From Zygaena filipendulae (taxonomy: Eukaryota > Arthropoda > Insecta > Lepidoptera > Zygaenidae), in NCBI GenBank assembly GCA_907165275.2, contig OU015654.1, positions 11,239,501 through 11,303,500 of the forward strand: 64,000 nucleotides of DNA. The letters are read 5' to 3'. The position numbers and the translations under genes are program-made. Positions 55,327 through 64,000 of the stretch are shown here, piece after piece. Each line of letters opens with the position of its first letter. Positions within the stretch are counted from its first letter, which is position 1. The notes beneath the pieces are model-generated. The model was given only the letters and a program-made list of their open reading frames with translations. It made no database searches and was not told where the DNA came from.

Positions 55327-55529
55327 TGGTGGTAGAGCACTACCCGGCTGGCTAGCTACCACCATCCAGTAGAAAATCTGTCGCCAAGCACCTAACGGTG
55401 TGTTCCGGCCGCCTTACTTGCAAGCCAGTTCCCATTCCAGGATACGTGTGTTTACAATCTTCGACCACACTCACTTAACATCAGGTAAGCTGTGGTCAAA
55501 CGCCCAGCCTGTTCAAATTATAAAAAAAA
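55327..55529 (-). repeat. GGGGGCAAACGGGC-type SINE/LINE tail, minus
   Basis: Minus strand matches the second half of 38487-38731 (GGAACTGGCTTGCAAGTAAGG, ACACACCGTTAGGTGCTTGG, GGTAGCTAGCCAGCC). The first half is diverged. Confidence 0.65.
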
Positions 55530-55540
55530 TATACAACGAT

Positions 55541-55745
55541 TAGCCGTTCCCCGTAGTTTTACGTATGCGAATAGCAGGATCCCTTCGGGAACTCTGGAAA
55601 CATCCTGTCACTCCGGAATACTTATTAATTTCCAACGAGTGAAATATTTTTTGAATTAGATTATCCTGTACCTACATCCAAACTCACAAAATCAGAAATT
55701 TACAAACTTCTATAAAATGTATCTAATTTAATTGTCTGTGAATAG
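55541..55745 (+). repeat. CCCCGCGG-core repeat, diverged
   Basis: GATTAGCCGTTCCCCGTAGTTTTACG and ATCCCTTCGGGAACTC resemble the core. The distal half is poorly preserved. Confidence 0.45.
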
Positions 55746-55860
55746 ATATAGGTACCTACGAAAATTTAAAAATATTTATTGATAGGTAAACGATTTTGGT
55801 AAGATGACTGACTTTAAAGTATAGTTTGTGGTGGTTGTTACAAATTTTTTGACTTTACAG

Positions 55861-56001
55861 GACTGAAAATAAAGAGCGTCTCAACGAGCACCGATACCTT
55901 GAACACCCAAAAGAGAAGTGAAATGGAAACACAAACAAATGAATGCTACAATAGAAACCGAATTGACGTTCACGTACAATACTGCAGCAACTACGACGAT
56001 G
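55861..56001 (+). CDS. symmetric-exon gene, exon 38
   Basis: 141 bp, acceptor GACTTTACAG, donor GATG|GTGCGT. Includes KSVSTSTDTLNTQKRSEMET and VHVQYCSNYDD. Confidence 0.7.
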
Positions 56002-56065
56002 GTGCGTTATACATATTTGTTTTAACTACATAGAAAACAATACAATAACTAGATAAGCCATTCAA

Positions 56066-56677
56066 ACGGGGCAGACGCACCACAGTCGCAAAGAAAATTA
56101 GAGCAAATGCTCTAACCAAAGACATTATAAGAGAACAGACGAATAATAGATACAAAGTTTTACTATGCAATCCACGTCAACCAATTTTTGCGGGGGAATG
56201 ATCAAAATAAAAACTAATCACATCGTTGCGACGCAATCAAATACCAGTCACCACAAAGTACATTTCAAATAGCCAATCACATCGGTTTTCATCAAGTGGT
56301 ATCTATAAGACAATAGTCTACGCTATAGCCAACGGCATTTTGTTAGCATGAGATCGTTTGACCGCTGCGTGGTTCAAGGGGAAAGCTTAGCAGCCGAGCG
56401 TATTGTTAATCTATTCTCTTTCAATATATGTGGCTCTAATTTTCCCAGTACTTATTTGCTGGCATCCCCATGTATATTTTCCAAAAAATTTTTGAAAAAA
56501 GTCATTAAGTACGTATAAATCATAACCAATTGGTGCTTCCTATATTTCGTCACGTTAAAGAATGTTTTTGTAAGTGATAAATAGGTAGTTTTCTTTTGTG
56601 TACGGATATCAACCGACGTGCAGCCACACTAGTTTTCATACTAATCTGTGTAGATGTCCTTTTATCTATTCTGTGGT
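56066..56677 (-). mobile_element. CCACAGA/TCTGTGG MITE, minus, expanded
   Basis: Plus-strand reading AATTAGAGCAAATGCTCTAAC and the end TGTGTAGATGTCCTTTTATC TATTCTGTGG are the family in reverse. About 250 bp of other sequence separates two copies of the GAGC..GCTC region. Confidence 0.6.
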
Positions 56678-56837
56678 TTTAACCATTCCCACACCATGTT
56701 CCTAATGGGGTAGTTTGGAAGGACTTAGGTTAAGGCTCTTATCCCAAAGTCTGCTATTTTTGCTGAAATGTCCTTTGGACACGACGTCACAGTTTACATA
56801 ACTACTAACTATTCCTCGCCTCGCGATTTCACCCATA

Positions 56838-57478
56838 AAGCAGATAATAGGGGCGTCAACTTAGTTTAAAAGAAAACATATGAAACCAGTCTCGCTGGTT
56901 GATTTTCACACACGAATCCACGCATGTCACGCAAATCATTAACGTAACGGAATGGACATTTTGGTTAGTTTATTACGTTTTATTAGTTATTACTTACTAG
57001 CTGTTCGCAACGGTTTCACTCGCGTTAGTTTTGGAGATCCCGCGGGTATTCTGATATAAAAGTACTAACTACCCTTTATTTTTTTCTTGACAACGTGTAG
57101 GTAGTATGCAAAATTTAATGTAGTTTCTTCCACGTTAATTTCGGAGTTCCTGTGGGAATTCCGGGGTAAAAGTAGCCTTTGTCCTTCCCTGAAAACGTGT
57201 GTGCAAAATTTTATGGTGATCGGTTGAGCCGTTTAGCCGTGAAAGCGTAACAAACAAACAAACTAACTTTCGCATTTAGGTAGGTATAATATTAGTAAGG
57301 ATAATTAGTTAGATACTGTTTTTCAAATTGACAGAGCGTGGAATATGTGAAAAATATATTTGGGATGCCAGCAAAGAAAGTTTTGGGGAAGGATGATGCA
57401 TTTGCTCATGCTTTCTTAGCCATGGCGCTCCTGCCGCGCGGCTGCCCGTTGATTGATTGATTATTTTCTCCGTGATTC
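56838..57478 (+). mobile_element. CCACAGA/TCTGTGG MITE, split by a CCCCGCGG repeat
   Basis: The left half (AGCAGATAATAGGGGCGTC, CCAGTCTCGCTGGTTG) ends at about 56995. The right half (GGGATGCCAGCAAAGAAAG, CATTTGCTCATGC, TTTTCTCCGTG) resumes at about 57302. Confidence 0.7.
56996..57301 (+). repeat. CCCCGCGG-core repeat nested in a MITE, core doubled
   Basis: ACTAGCTGTTCGCAACGGTTTC begins it. A second core (GTTAATTTCGGAGTTCCTGTG) follows about 135 bp later, then ATCGGTTGAGCCGTTTAGCC, AACAAACAAACTAAC and ATAATATTAGTAAGG. Confidence 0.75.
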
Positions 57479-57884
57479 CACCCGAGCAAATTTCGTGATT
57501 CTCTCGGGAACTCATAAGTTTGAGCAATTTCAGAGATAAACAAACAAAAAATATTTTCCTCTTACCATATTGGTAGATATAGATTGTGAGAACGGCCTAC
57601 AACAATATGTCTAAAGGTTTTACGAAATATTGCGTTATGAATTATTGTGCGCGTTGAGTTATGTACGTTATTAATGTTTATTTCTCAGCACTTTGTCGAT
57701 ATCCAACCTTTAGTTGGAGTTAGGAGTGTAGGTTCAATCCCAGTGAGTGTCATGACGGTTGATTAAGATCTTCGTACTTATTCACGAATGTCCACTGCAT
57801 GCTCTGAAGAATTATAATCCGATCAGTTTACGCGTAATATTAATCCTTAGTGTGTTTAAGAAGTGAGTACATGTTCTAAAAAAT

Positions 57885-57960
57885 CTGCGCCCCGCGGTTT
57901 TACCCGCGTGAGTTTCAGAATTCTCGCGGGAACTATTTTTTCTTCTAAAATAAAAGCAGC
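57885..57960 (+). repeat. CCCCGCGG-core repeat, fragment
   Basis: CGCCCCGCGGTTTTACCCGCG and AATTCTCGCGGGAACT. The distal part is missing. Confidence 0.65.
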
Positions 57961-58127
57961 CTAAGTTACTCCTTAAAACAATAAAGAATAAATAAATAAA
58001 TAATATTGTAGCTAAAAAAGCTAATTAATTGGATTTATACAACCAATTTTTTTTAACACAGAGGTTTGTAAAACTTGTTTGTTAAAAAATCAAGTAGTTG
58101 CTGACACAGAAAGTTGTTTTATAAGGT

Positions 58128-58449
58128 ACTAGCTATGCCCCGCAGTTTCACCCGCATGCGTTTTGGAATTCCCGCAGGAGCTCCAAATAATTTAATTTAT
58201 TTCTTATAACATCAGCTAAAACAGTGAAAGTCCCGTCAAAATGGTTCCAACCGTTTCGGTAAAACGAACTGTTCCATGCGTTAATTTCGGAGTTCCCGTG
58301 GGAATTCCGGAGATAATAGTACCCTATGTCCTTCTCTGTACCCCTGACAACGTGCATGCAAAATTTTATGATGATCGGTTGAGCCGTCTAGGCGTGAAAG
58401 CGTAACGACAGACACAGAGTTACTTTCGCATTTATTATATTAATAGGGT
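58128..58449 (+). repeat. CCCCGCGG-core repeats, two joined
   Basis: One copy starts ACTAGCTATGCCCCGCAGTTTC. A second core (GCGTTAATTTCGGAGTTCCC) begins at about 58279 and runs to the normal end TTATATTAATAGGG. Confidence 0.7.
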
Positions 58450-58906
58450 TATAGGTAAGTACATGTAAGAATTTTCAACAAATCCGTTATATTTTTTTAC
58501 TTTTTCTCGCAATTCACGTTATTATATCTACTTATAAGTAAAATATTCTGCTCGAGCGCTACCCCACAGTGACAAGTAGCTAGGAATTACATCGCTTAGG
58601 AAACGGTAGCTTTTTCTCAAGATTGCTTTGAATTGCGTGTAATGGCTCGGAAGAGTGGAGATTGCGGATGAGACGGATTTCGTGGTTCACGGTGATTCCC
58701 CTCACACATTGACGTTCGAAATCACTCATAAATATTTGTAATATTTATTACTAAAGTTTAGGTAGGTATAATTTTCACAAATATTTTTGATAATAAAAAT
58801 TTACAATAGCTACAAGTTTTATAATTCTAAGAATGTCCCTGTGTTTATCAATAAAAGGCTGTCCCCACCGAAAATCGAACCCTAGACCTTATAACTTACA
58901 TACTTG

Positions 58907-59180
58907 GCGCCCGATTGGCGCAATGGTCACCATGCCTGCCCGCTAATCAAGGGGTTCCGGGTTCGATTCCCGGTGGGGGTGGACTTTGTGTGATGAACAC
59001 AGGGTTCCATTTTCCAGTCTGGGTGTGTTTATATATGTATAGTATAATATATAAGTAATTCTATGTAGTATATACCACGTTTGCTTGGTTTCCACGACAC
59101 AAGCTAATAATAGCTTACTGTGGGATCAAGTAGATCTGTGTGTTGTGATGTGGATTATTCTTATATTATTATTATTATTA
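58907..59180 (+). repeat. tRNA-derived SINE, copy 2
   Basis: A box TGGCGCAATGG and B box GGTTCGATTCC are well kept. GGTGGGGGTGGACTTTGTGTG and GATGAACACAGGGTTC follow as in copy 1, then a tail ACACAAGCTAATAATAGCTTA with TTATTATTATTATT. RNA polymerase III promoter boxes appear intact. Confidence 0.85.
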
Positions 59181-59381
59181 CTTAACATTAAACTATAAAA
59201 AAACGTCTGAATTTTCACTGTCCATCACAACTCTCCTCAGCCCCAGCTTCAATCTCCCTCATATATCAATCCGTCAAAATCCTCTTCTCTTTTTCAAAAT
59301 AAAAAATGACATATCAAAAGAAAATAATAATAAAAAAGGTTGATATTGTAGCAGAATGCTTCACTAGTTAATTTATTTCAG

Positions 59382-59567
59382 AAGCACATAAAACACAAAT
59401 AGTTCCTATAGTAGTATCTACTGAACAGAAATTAGGAATCGAAGTTGCACCTCATGTTGAAACTACATCCGTTAATAGCTCTCTGCCCTTATTAACTATG
59501 AACAAAGAAGCAATTACTACTCAGCCTAAGATTGATGATCACGACATTCTACCAATCTTACCATCTG
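59382..59567 (+). CDS. symmetric-exon gene, exon 39
   Basis: 186 bp, acceptor AATTTATTTCAG, donor TCTG|GTGAGC. Includes QIVPIVVSTEQKLGIEVAPH and PKIDDHDILPILPS. Confidence 0.75.
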
Positions 59568-60050
59568 GTGAGCACTTTTTGTAATTTGATTTAAAAAATA
59601 AAAAGCTCCCGTAAATATTTTCATTTCAGACTGGTACGTAATATAAAGTTCACTTCGTTGCAGAAGTTCATGCATAAGTTATAAAAGTTGCATGGCCAAC
59701 TTAGAGATCTGAAACTCAATAGCTACCATCTCGATTGTCTATTGATTTAATTAGCGTTATATTATCGATTCTAGAAGTAATAACTTGTCAGAAGGCAGTT
59801 AGTAATAAGATTTGACAGTATAGAACTTGAAATTATTTGATGTTGTAATAATAAAGAAAGAACGACCCTACAAACTTTTAATTTAACATTTCTGATTAAA
59901 ATCAACGTTATTCATATATTAGCTTAGACACAATGCAATTCAAAAGTTTCAGAAGAGTATAGACCTTAATTTAACCCATGTAGTTTTGCAGCTGGGTTTT
60001 GAACGTTGTTTCATTTTTATGACGGAACTAAAGTCTGTTTTTGATTATAG
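59568..60050. other. intron, nothing recognised
   Basis: AT-rich sequence without a supported exon or repeat. Confidence 0.35.
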
Positions 60051-60179
60051 CACCTTTGCCATCAATACCGCACGTGAGAACAAAACACACTCCCGAAGTG
60101 AATATTATTAAACATCGCAATGTCAATGAGACATCAAACATGCAAGTGCAACCGTTGGTATATGTCAATGTCAATCCTG
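60051..60179 (+). CDS. symmetric-exon gene, exon 40
   Basis: 129 bp, acceptor TTTGATTATAG, donor CCTG|GTATGT. Includes PLPSIPHVRTKHTPEVNIIK and MQVQPLVYVNVNP. Confidence 0.75.
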
Positions 60180-60268
60180 GTATGTCAATCCTGGTAACGA
60201 AACAATCACACTTCACGCATTTAACTACTCATTTTTTATTTAACATTACATTAAAATAAATATTCTAG

Positions 60269-60394
60269 AAGCAAACCTCGAATTCAATACCGAAATACAA
60301 AATATAAACGCTTTTAAAAATCAAAATTGGGAGAAATCAAATGTTGGGAAAAGTGTTTCAAAACTTCTAGGACCAGATAACTCTAATATTTCGG
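60269..60394 (+). CDS. symmetric-exon gene, exon 41 (duplicate pair, first)
   Basis: 126 bp, acceptor ATATTCTAG, donor TCGG|GTAGGC. Its core NAFKNQNWEKSNVGKSVSKL aligns with exon 42. Confidence 0.7.
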
Positions 60395-60490
60395 GTAGGC
60401 ATTTAATTACATAAATTTGTTGGACTTTGCTTATGGAACATTTGAAATTACTAACTATTATTTTACATAAATTCAATATAATATTTTTAG

Positions 60491-60616
60491 AAGAAAATCG
60501 CGAATTAAATAAAAAAATACCAAGTATAAATACGTTGAGGAACCAAAATCAGGAGAAGCCAACTATTGGAGAAACTGGTTTAAAACTCTCTGGTTTTGCT
60601 AGTTATCATTCCCCAG
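60491..60616 (+). CDS. symmetric-exon gene, exon 42 (duplicate pair, second)
   Basis: 126 bp, acceptor ATATTTTTAG, donor CCAG|GTAATT. NTLRNQNQEKPTIGETGLKL aligns without gaps to exon 41, and the two exons have the same length and phase. Confidence 0.75.
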
Positions 60617-60771
60617 GTAATTAACTTTTAAGCATAACTTAAGTACATCATTATTACTACAATTCATTCCAGAAACACTTGTTATAGTAACACTTGATAA
60701 AATTAAGAATATTGCATTAAGTGAGTTTAGTTTAGATACGATCACTTATAATAATATGTATGTATTTTCAG

Positions 60772-60885
60772 AGACTTCGCCTACTTTACCACAAATAGTG
60801 GGACCCAAATCTTGGGTACAACACTCAAATCGTGACACAGGTTCTACAACTCCACCAGTTATAGCAGAAAATTATTCTCGATTTG
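60772..60885 (+). CDS. symmetric-exon gene, exon 43
   Basis: 114 bp, acceptor ATGTATTTTCAG, donor TTTG|GTAGGC. Pro/Thr-rich: TSPTLPQIVGPKSWVQHSNR. Confidence 0.7.
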
Positions 60886-60970
60886 GTAGGCAAAACAGCA
60901 AAAATACTAATCTTTCGTACTACATCAGTATAAAACAATTTTTTGATCAAAGTCGTTATCTGGTTAGCAG

Positions 60971-61072
60971 AAGTAAAAGAGAGGTTCATGCAATCATTAC
61001 CCGAGCATGTGCCTTTGTCAGTTGGAGAAACCACAACTGTTCCGATGTCAGCGATCCCGAGAATATCTAATG
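60971..61072 (+). CDS. symmetric-exon gene, exon 44 (weak donor)
   Basis: 102 bp, acceptor TCTGGTTAGCAG, donor AATG|GTTTGA is poor. Includes VKERFMQSLPEHVPLSVGET. It could instead read on to a stop at 61123-61125 and be another terminal form. Confidence 0.5.
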
Positions 61073-61645
61073 GTTTGATTGTTCTTTACTTAACCTATCA
61101 TGTACCTATATTCTTAAAACAATAACTATACATATTACGCCATAATATTAAGTTACTCAATAAGTCTCAGGGCTACAATTTGGCCCTATTGACATTAAAT
61201 TGTTTTTTTATTATGGTTTGACGAACCAACAAAACCAAACAAACAAAATTTCATGGCAGTTCAATTATCCGCGCGCCGCAGCTGTGAAACTTATTGACTG
61301 ACTTGTTAATAATTAATTAATTAAAATCTTCCAAACGAATATTTTGAATCCTACATATTCAATTTAATTCAATTCAGTTCAATTCAAAAGTTTTTATTAC
61401 TTTGGATTGGTTGTTACATTCACTTATAATCGTCAGCTGGTTCTTAGAACTATAAATTACTGTCAGTTCGGAATACGTCCTTTGCTGAGAAAAACTGACA
61501 AAAATACTCAGCAGGGCTGTCTTTGTATTATGAATAAGATTATGATCGTACTTATAAAGTAAGAGAACAAAAAATATCTAAAAATGGAATAGAGCAATTC
61601 ATTCCCAAATGTCTGTATCATTAAAATAATAATATCTATGTATTA
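61073..61645. other. intron, nothing recognised
   Basis: Contains a degenerate AATTCAATT repeat near 61358-61390 and no supported exon. Confidence 0.35.
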
Positions 61646-61994
61646 TACAGGGTGTAAGGTAAAACAAGGGACTTAATGAAGCAAGTTCAATATCCGATTC
61701 TCGCCTCATATATTATCGGAAAAAAGAAAATATAAAATTTGACATTGAAAATATTATTCTTCAAAATTAGTGGCCGACGCGCTGTTCGACATACCCTGAA
61801 GATAATTCACCGACCCCTTTCATTATATAATATTGTCTCTAATGCACCGACAAATCTAATGTTACCCACCCATCATTCATGTAGGCCACTATCTTAGTTT
61901 TTCTCTATCATATTATTATTATTTTTAGTAACATGTGAGCATGAGTTACAAAGGGTTTGAATAAGTCCCTCGTTCAACTTTATTACACCCAGTA
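61646..61994. mobile_element. TACAGGGTGT MITE, about 350 bp
   Basis: TACAGGGTGTAAGGTAAAAC with AAGGGAC at the left returns inverted as GTCCCTC..TTTATTACACCCAGTA at the right. TA lies outside both ends. This suggests a mariner-type non-autonomous element. Confidence 0.6.
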
Positions 61995-62045
61995 TGGTTT
62001 TGAATGCACATATTATATGAAATTGTTCATTTTCTTTTCGAACAG

Positions 62046-62255
62046 ACTTATATCTAAAATCACAACCAATCTCAAAACACGCATCAAACGCTGAGATAAC
62101 ATTGCAAAACGTAACAAATAATAACGAAAATGCAAATGAAAGGACTTTATTATTCCCTTCTCCGCAAACACCGACATTCGAGTTTGCATTGCAAAACAAA
62201 GTTGAGACTACTGGAAAGCCACAAATTCTAATGATCACTCAAAATCAAATAGATG
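62046..62255 (+). CDS. symmetric-exon gene, exon 45
   Basis: 210 bp, acceptor CTTTTCGAACAG, donor GATG|GTAGAA. Asn-rich: NAEITLQNVTNNNENANERT, then FPSPQTPTFEFALQNKVETT. Begins DLY, as does exon 47. Confidence 0.75.
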
Positions 62256-62352
62256 GTAGAAAATACTATTTCTTATTCTTATAATAATTATATACTTAAT
62301 AATATTAATAACCTAACTTTAATAACGTATTGCTTTTTTAAATTATTATCAG

Positions 62353-62463
62353 AAGCTGCAAAACCTGTAAATGATGCACATAAAATCACAAATTCATCGA
62401 CGAGTGTAATAACAAGCCACGCTATGAAGAGAGATCCAAATAAAACTATTACTTTAGAACCAG
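62353..62463 (+). CDS. symmetric-exon gene, exon 46
   Basis: 111 bp, acceptor AATTATTATCAG, donor CCAG|GTAAGG. Includes AAKPVNDAHKITNSSTSVIT. Confidence 0.75.
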
Positions 62464-62543
62464 GTAAGGAATTCACTTGACGTATCTAATTTAAAAATCC
62501 AAGTAACAAGTTTCGAATAAATTGACGACCGTTTTTCTTTCAG

Positions 62544-62618
62544 ATCTATATCAAAACATTCGTATCGTACAGATAGGTGAAGAGTCAAGTTTGCAGCAAA
62601 ATAGAACGAGACAGCAAA
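62544..62618 (+). CDS. symmetric-exon gene, exon 47
   Basis: 75 bp, acceptor TTTCTTTCAG, donor CAAA|GTTAGT (TAG follows if unspliced). Encodes LYQNIRIVQIGEESSLQQNR. Confidence 0.65.
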
Positions 62619-62667
62619 GTTAGTAAATCTACAAATCAATGGGCATGTTGACTATATTTTATTTTTT

Positions 62668-62905
62668 AGTCCATCTTGTAGATTATTAAAAAATATTGGA
62701 CACGTATTTTTTTCTTTTTTTACGTAATCAAAAAATAACAGTGATATATTGAGTTGAAATTTCGCGTGACCATCCTAAACTTTAATGCGCTTTATCTCTG
62801 TATATTTTAATTTATTTAAAAAAGCAAAAAATACGTGTCTATTGTTTTTTATTTTCTAACTGACGGACTAATTAGAATTTTGATTTTCAAAAGTAGTCAA
62901 CATCC
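62668..62905. mobile_element. GTTGACTACTTTTGAAAAT-family MITE
   Basis: TTAGTCCATCTTGTAG to TTTTCAAAAGTAGTCAACATC, with the GGTTAGTGACGTCACG part deleted relative to 54920-55212. Confidence 0.8.
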
Positions 62906-62966
62906 CCATTATACATTTTTTATTATTTTTTTTTTGTCATCCTCCATTTGTATTTTGGTTTCACAG

Positions 62967-63089
62967 ATATAGATGGCCAGTCTTTTACAGTAATAGAACC
63001 AAAGACGAGAAAGCTGAATGGATCGTTATCAAACAGCACTCCTCGTCAGTCGGAATACACACGACCATTCAAAACTTATAGCGATAACA
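62967..63089 (+). CDS. symmetric-exon gene, exon 48
   Basis: 123 bp, acceptor TTGGTTTCACAG, donor AACA|GTAAGG. Includes FTVIEPKTRKLNGSLSNSTP. Confidence 0.75.
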
Positions 63090-63411
63090 GTAAGGAGCTC
63101 TCCACATTTGTAGTTGCTGTTTCGGCTTTGATTTGATCGTTTGTATTCTTCACAAAGTGTTGACTGTCATCTAGAAAAGCGGTCTGAATATCAATTTAAT
63201 ATGTTTAAAGTACTCATAGACTACACTGAATTTTCATTTAAGGTAGGTATACCTACGTATATTATTATGTTCTGTAGGTTTTTTTACACGTGGGTGCAGC
63301 TATATATTTTTGCAGCAAAATTTCTCAAGTGCAAATGTGAAATGACTTGATAAACTAGGAATATTAATAATAATATTAATCCTTATTTTTTTTTAAACTT
63401 TATTTCTGCAG

Positions 63412-63576
63412 GTCGCATTAACGAGCATCTCTTTTATCTATCTCGACCGTTGGAAGAAGCAAAAGCTATATTTCGAAACAGCATCGTCTTACCGATGCCG
63501 CCTAAGACCGTCTTGTCTCATGGTGCCACTTCCAAGGATTGGGAACAAAAATCACCACAACCCACCAAGGAAGAAC
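63412..63576 (+). CDS. symmetric-exon gene, exon 49 (last seen)
   Basis: 165 bp, acceptor TTATTTCTGCAG, donor GAAC|GTGAGT. Includes NEHLFYLSRPLEEAKAIFRN and VLPMPPKTVLSHGATSKDW. It looks more ordered than most exons. It ends at a good donor, so the gene should continue past the window. Confidence 0.75.
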
Positions 63577-64000
63577 GTGAGTTTCCCGCTGGACTACCGC
63601 CGAAATTCAGAAACTGATTTATAATCCTAAGGCCTAATTGCGACCTACCTACCTCGCGAAAGCAGTACCTACCATTAAAAAAAAAATAAAAAATTAATAC
63701 CAACTCAAATCAAAATTCTTACCAATTGTAAAATAATAAGGAGAGCCCCAGCATAAAATTAATAAAAAATAATGTGGCAATAGGCAATAATTTTGCTGGA
63801 TTAAAACGTAGTATTATTACACACAACGCCATCGAAACTAAGGAGCTTGTACTATGGGCATTAGATAACGATGGGATATGAACTGTATAATAATAATTAT
63901 GATATTATGTTGGAATGCAAAATATGATTTAATAACCACTTTGTTGATCTCTATTGACAACCCAGTAATCTTACCAAATTCAAACTATAAACAACAAATA
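63577..64000. other. intron at the right edge
   Basis: No further exon recognised before the window ends. Confidence 0.4.

Larger units (their letters stand above)
56002..59381. other. 3.4-kb intron packed with transposons
   Basis: The longest intron seen in this gene. No exon recognised. It holds two CCACAGA MITEs, a nested CCCCGCGG repeat, two joined CCCCGCGG repeats and a SINE. Confidence 0.6.
37562..63576 (+). other. long gene (or cluster) of ~48 symmetric phase-1 exons, unrecognised
   Basis: From the ATG at 37562 to the last exon seen (63412-63576), short open stretches follow one another, each between a pyrimidine-tract AG and a GT (one GC). Lengths are mostly 51-250 bp. Nearly every internal exon is a multiple of three and, read in phase 1, has no stop. 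The phase rule therefore holds across the set, far beyond chance. The product is mainly hydrophilic and disordered: Lys-rich at the N-terminal side, Ser/Thr/Asn/Gln-rich later, with one hydrophobic exon (47433). Junction residues are mostly Gly, Glu, Ala or Asp. Terminal-type exons at 42785 and 50327 may end shorter isoforms, or mark separate genes. Introns carry many MITEs. I recognise no family, and the gene probably continues past the window. Confidence 0.7.

Overview
The window looks like nuclear DNA of a moth or butterfly. The evidence is very AT-rich introns, many dispersed copies of a short repeat with a CCCCGCGGTTTCACCCGCG-type core, tRNA-derived SINEs with a Lepidoptera-like tail, and an insect neuropeptide receptor gene. 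This is inference from repeat families and one gene, not from a search.

Region 1 (1-25465) is the 3' part of a G-protein-coupled receptor gene on the + strand, best read as a crustacean cardioactive peptide receptor (CCAPR). Its last three coding exons lie at 2126-2306 (TM6-TM7), 23496-23628 and 25313-25465 (C-tail and stop). The first visible intron is 21.2 kb long because it holds an 18.1 kb mobile element. That element is a giant foldback (3581-21671): two long inverted arms of tandem ~150/160-bp repeats around a ~104-bp spacer centred near 8742. It has matched outer ends and a perfect 9-bp target duplication (CTATTATGT). One arm is interrupted by a BEL/Pao LTR retrotransposon (12950-19882) with equal-length, apparently identical 495-bp LTRs, a 5-bp duplication (AGGGG) and a 1,748-codon gag-pol frame.

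Region 2 (25467-37500) is mostly transposon debris. A MITE starts just after the receptor stop codon and was later split by a 1.67-kb mariner/IS630-type DNA transposon with a decayed transposase and a hairpin minisatellite. SINEs and other MITEs follow, with one small possible gene at 32625-32927.

Region 3 (37562 to the right edge) is an unrecognised gene, or tandem gene cluster, on the + strand. It consists of about 48 short exons. Every internal exon except one doubtful case (39022-39176) has a length divisible by three and uses phase-1 introns at both ends. The predicted protein starts with a disordered Lys/Ser-rich part, contains one transmembrane exon (47433-47528), and continues as Ser/Thr/Asn-rich low-complexity sequence. 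Two terminal-type exons (42785-42927 and 50327-50373) suggest alternative ends. I recognise no known family in it. The two most notable objects are the foldback element and this symmetric-exon gene.
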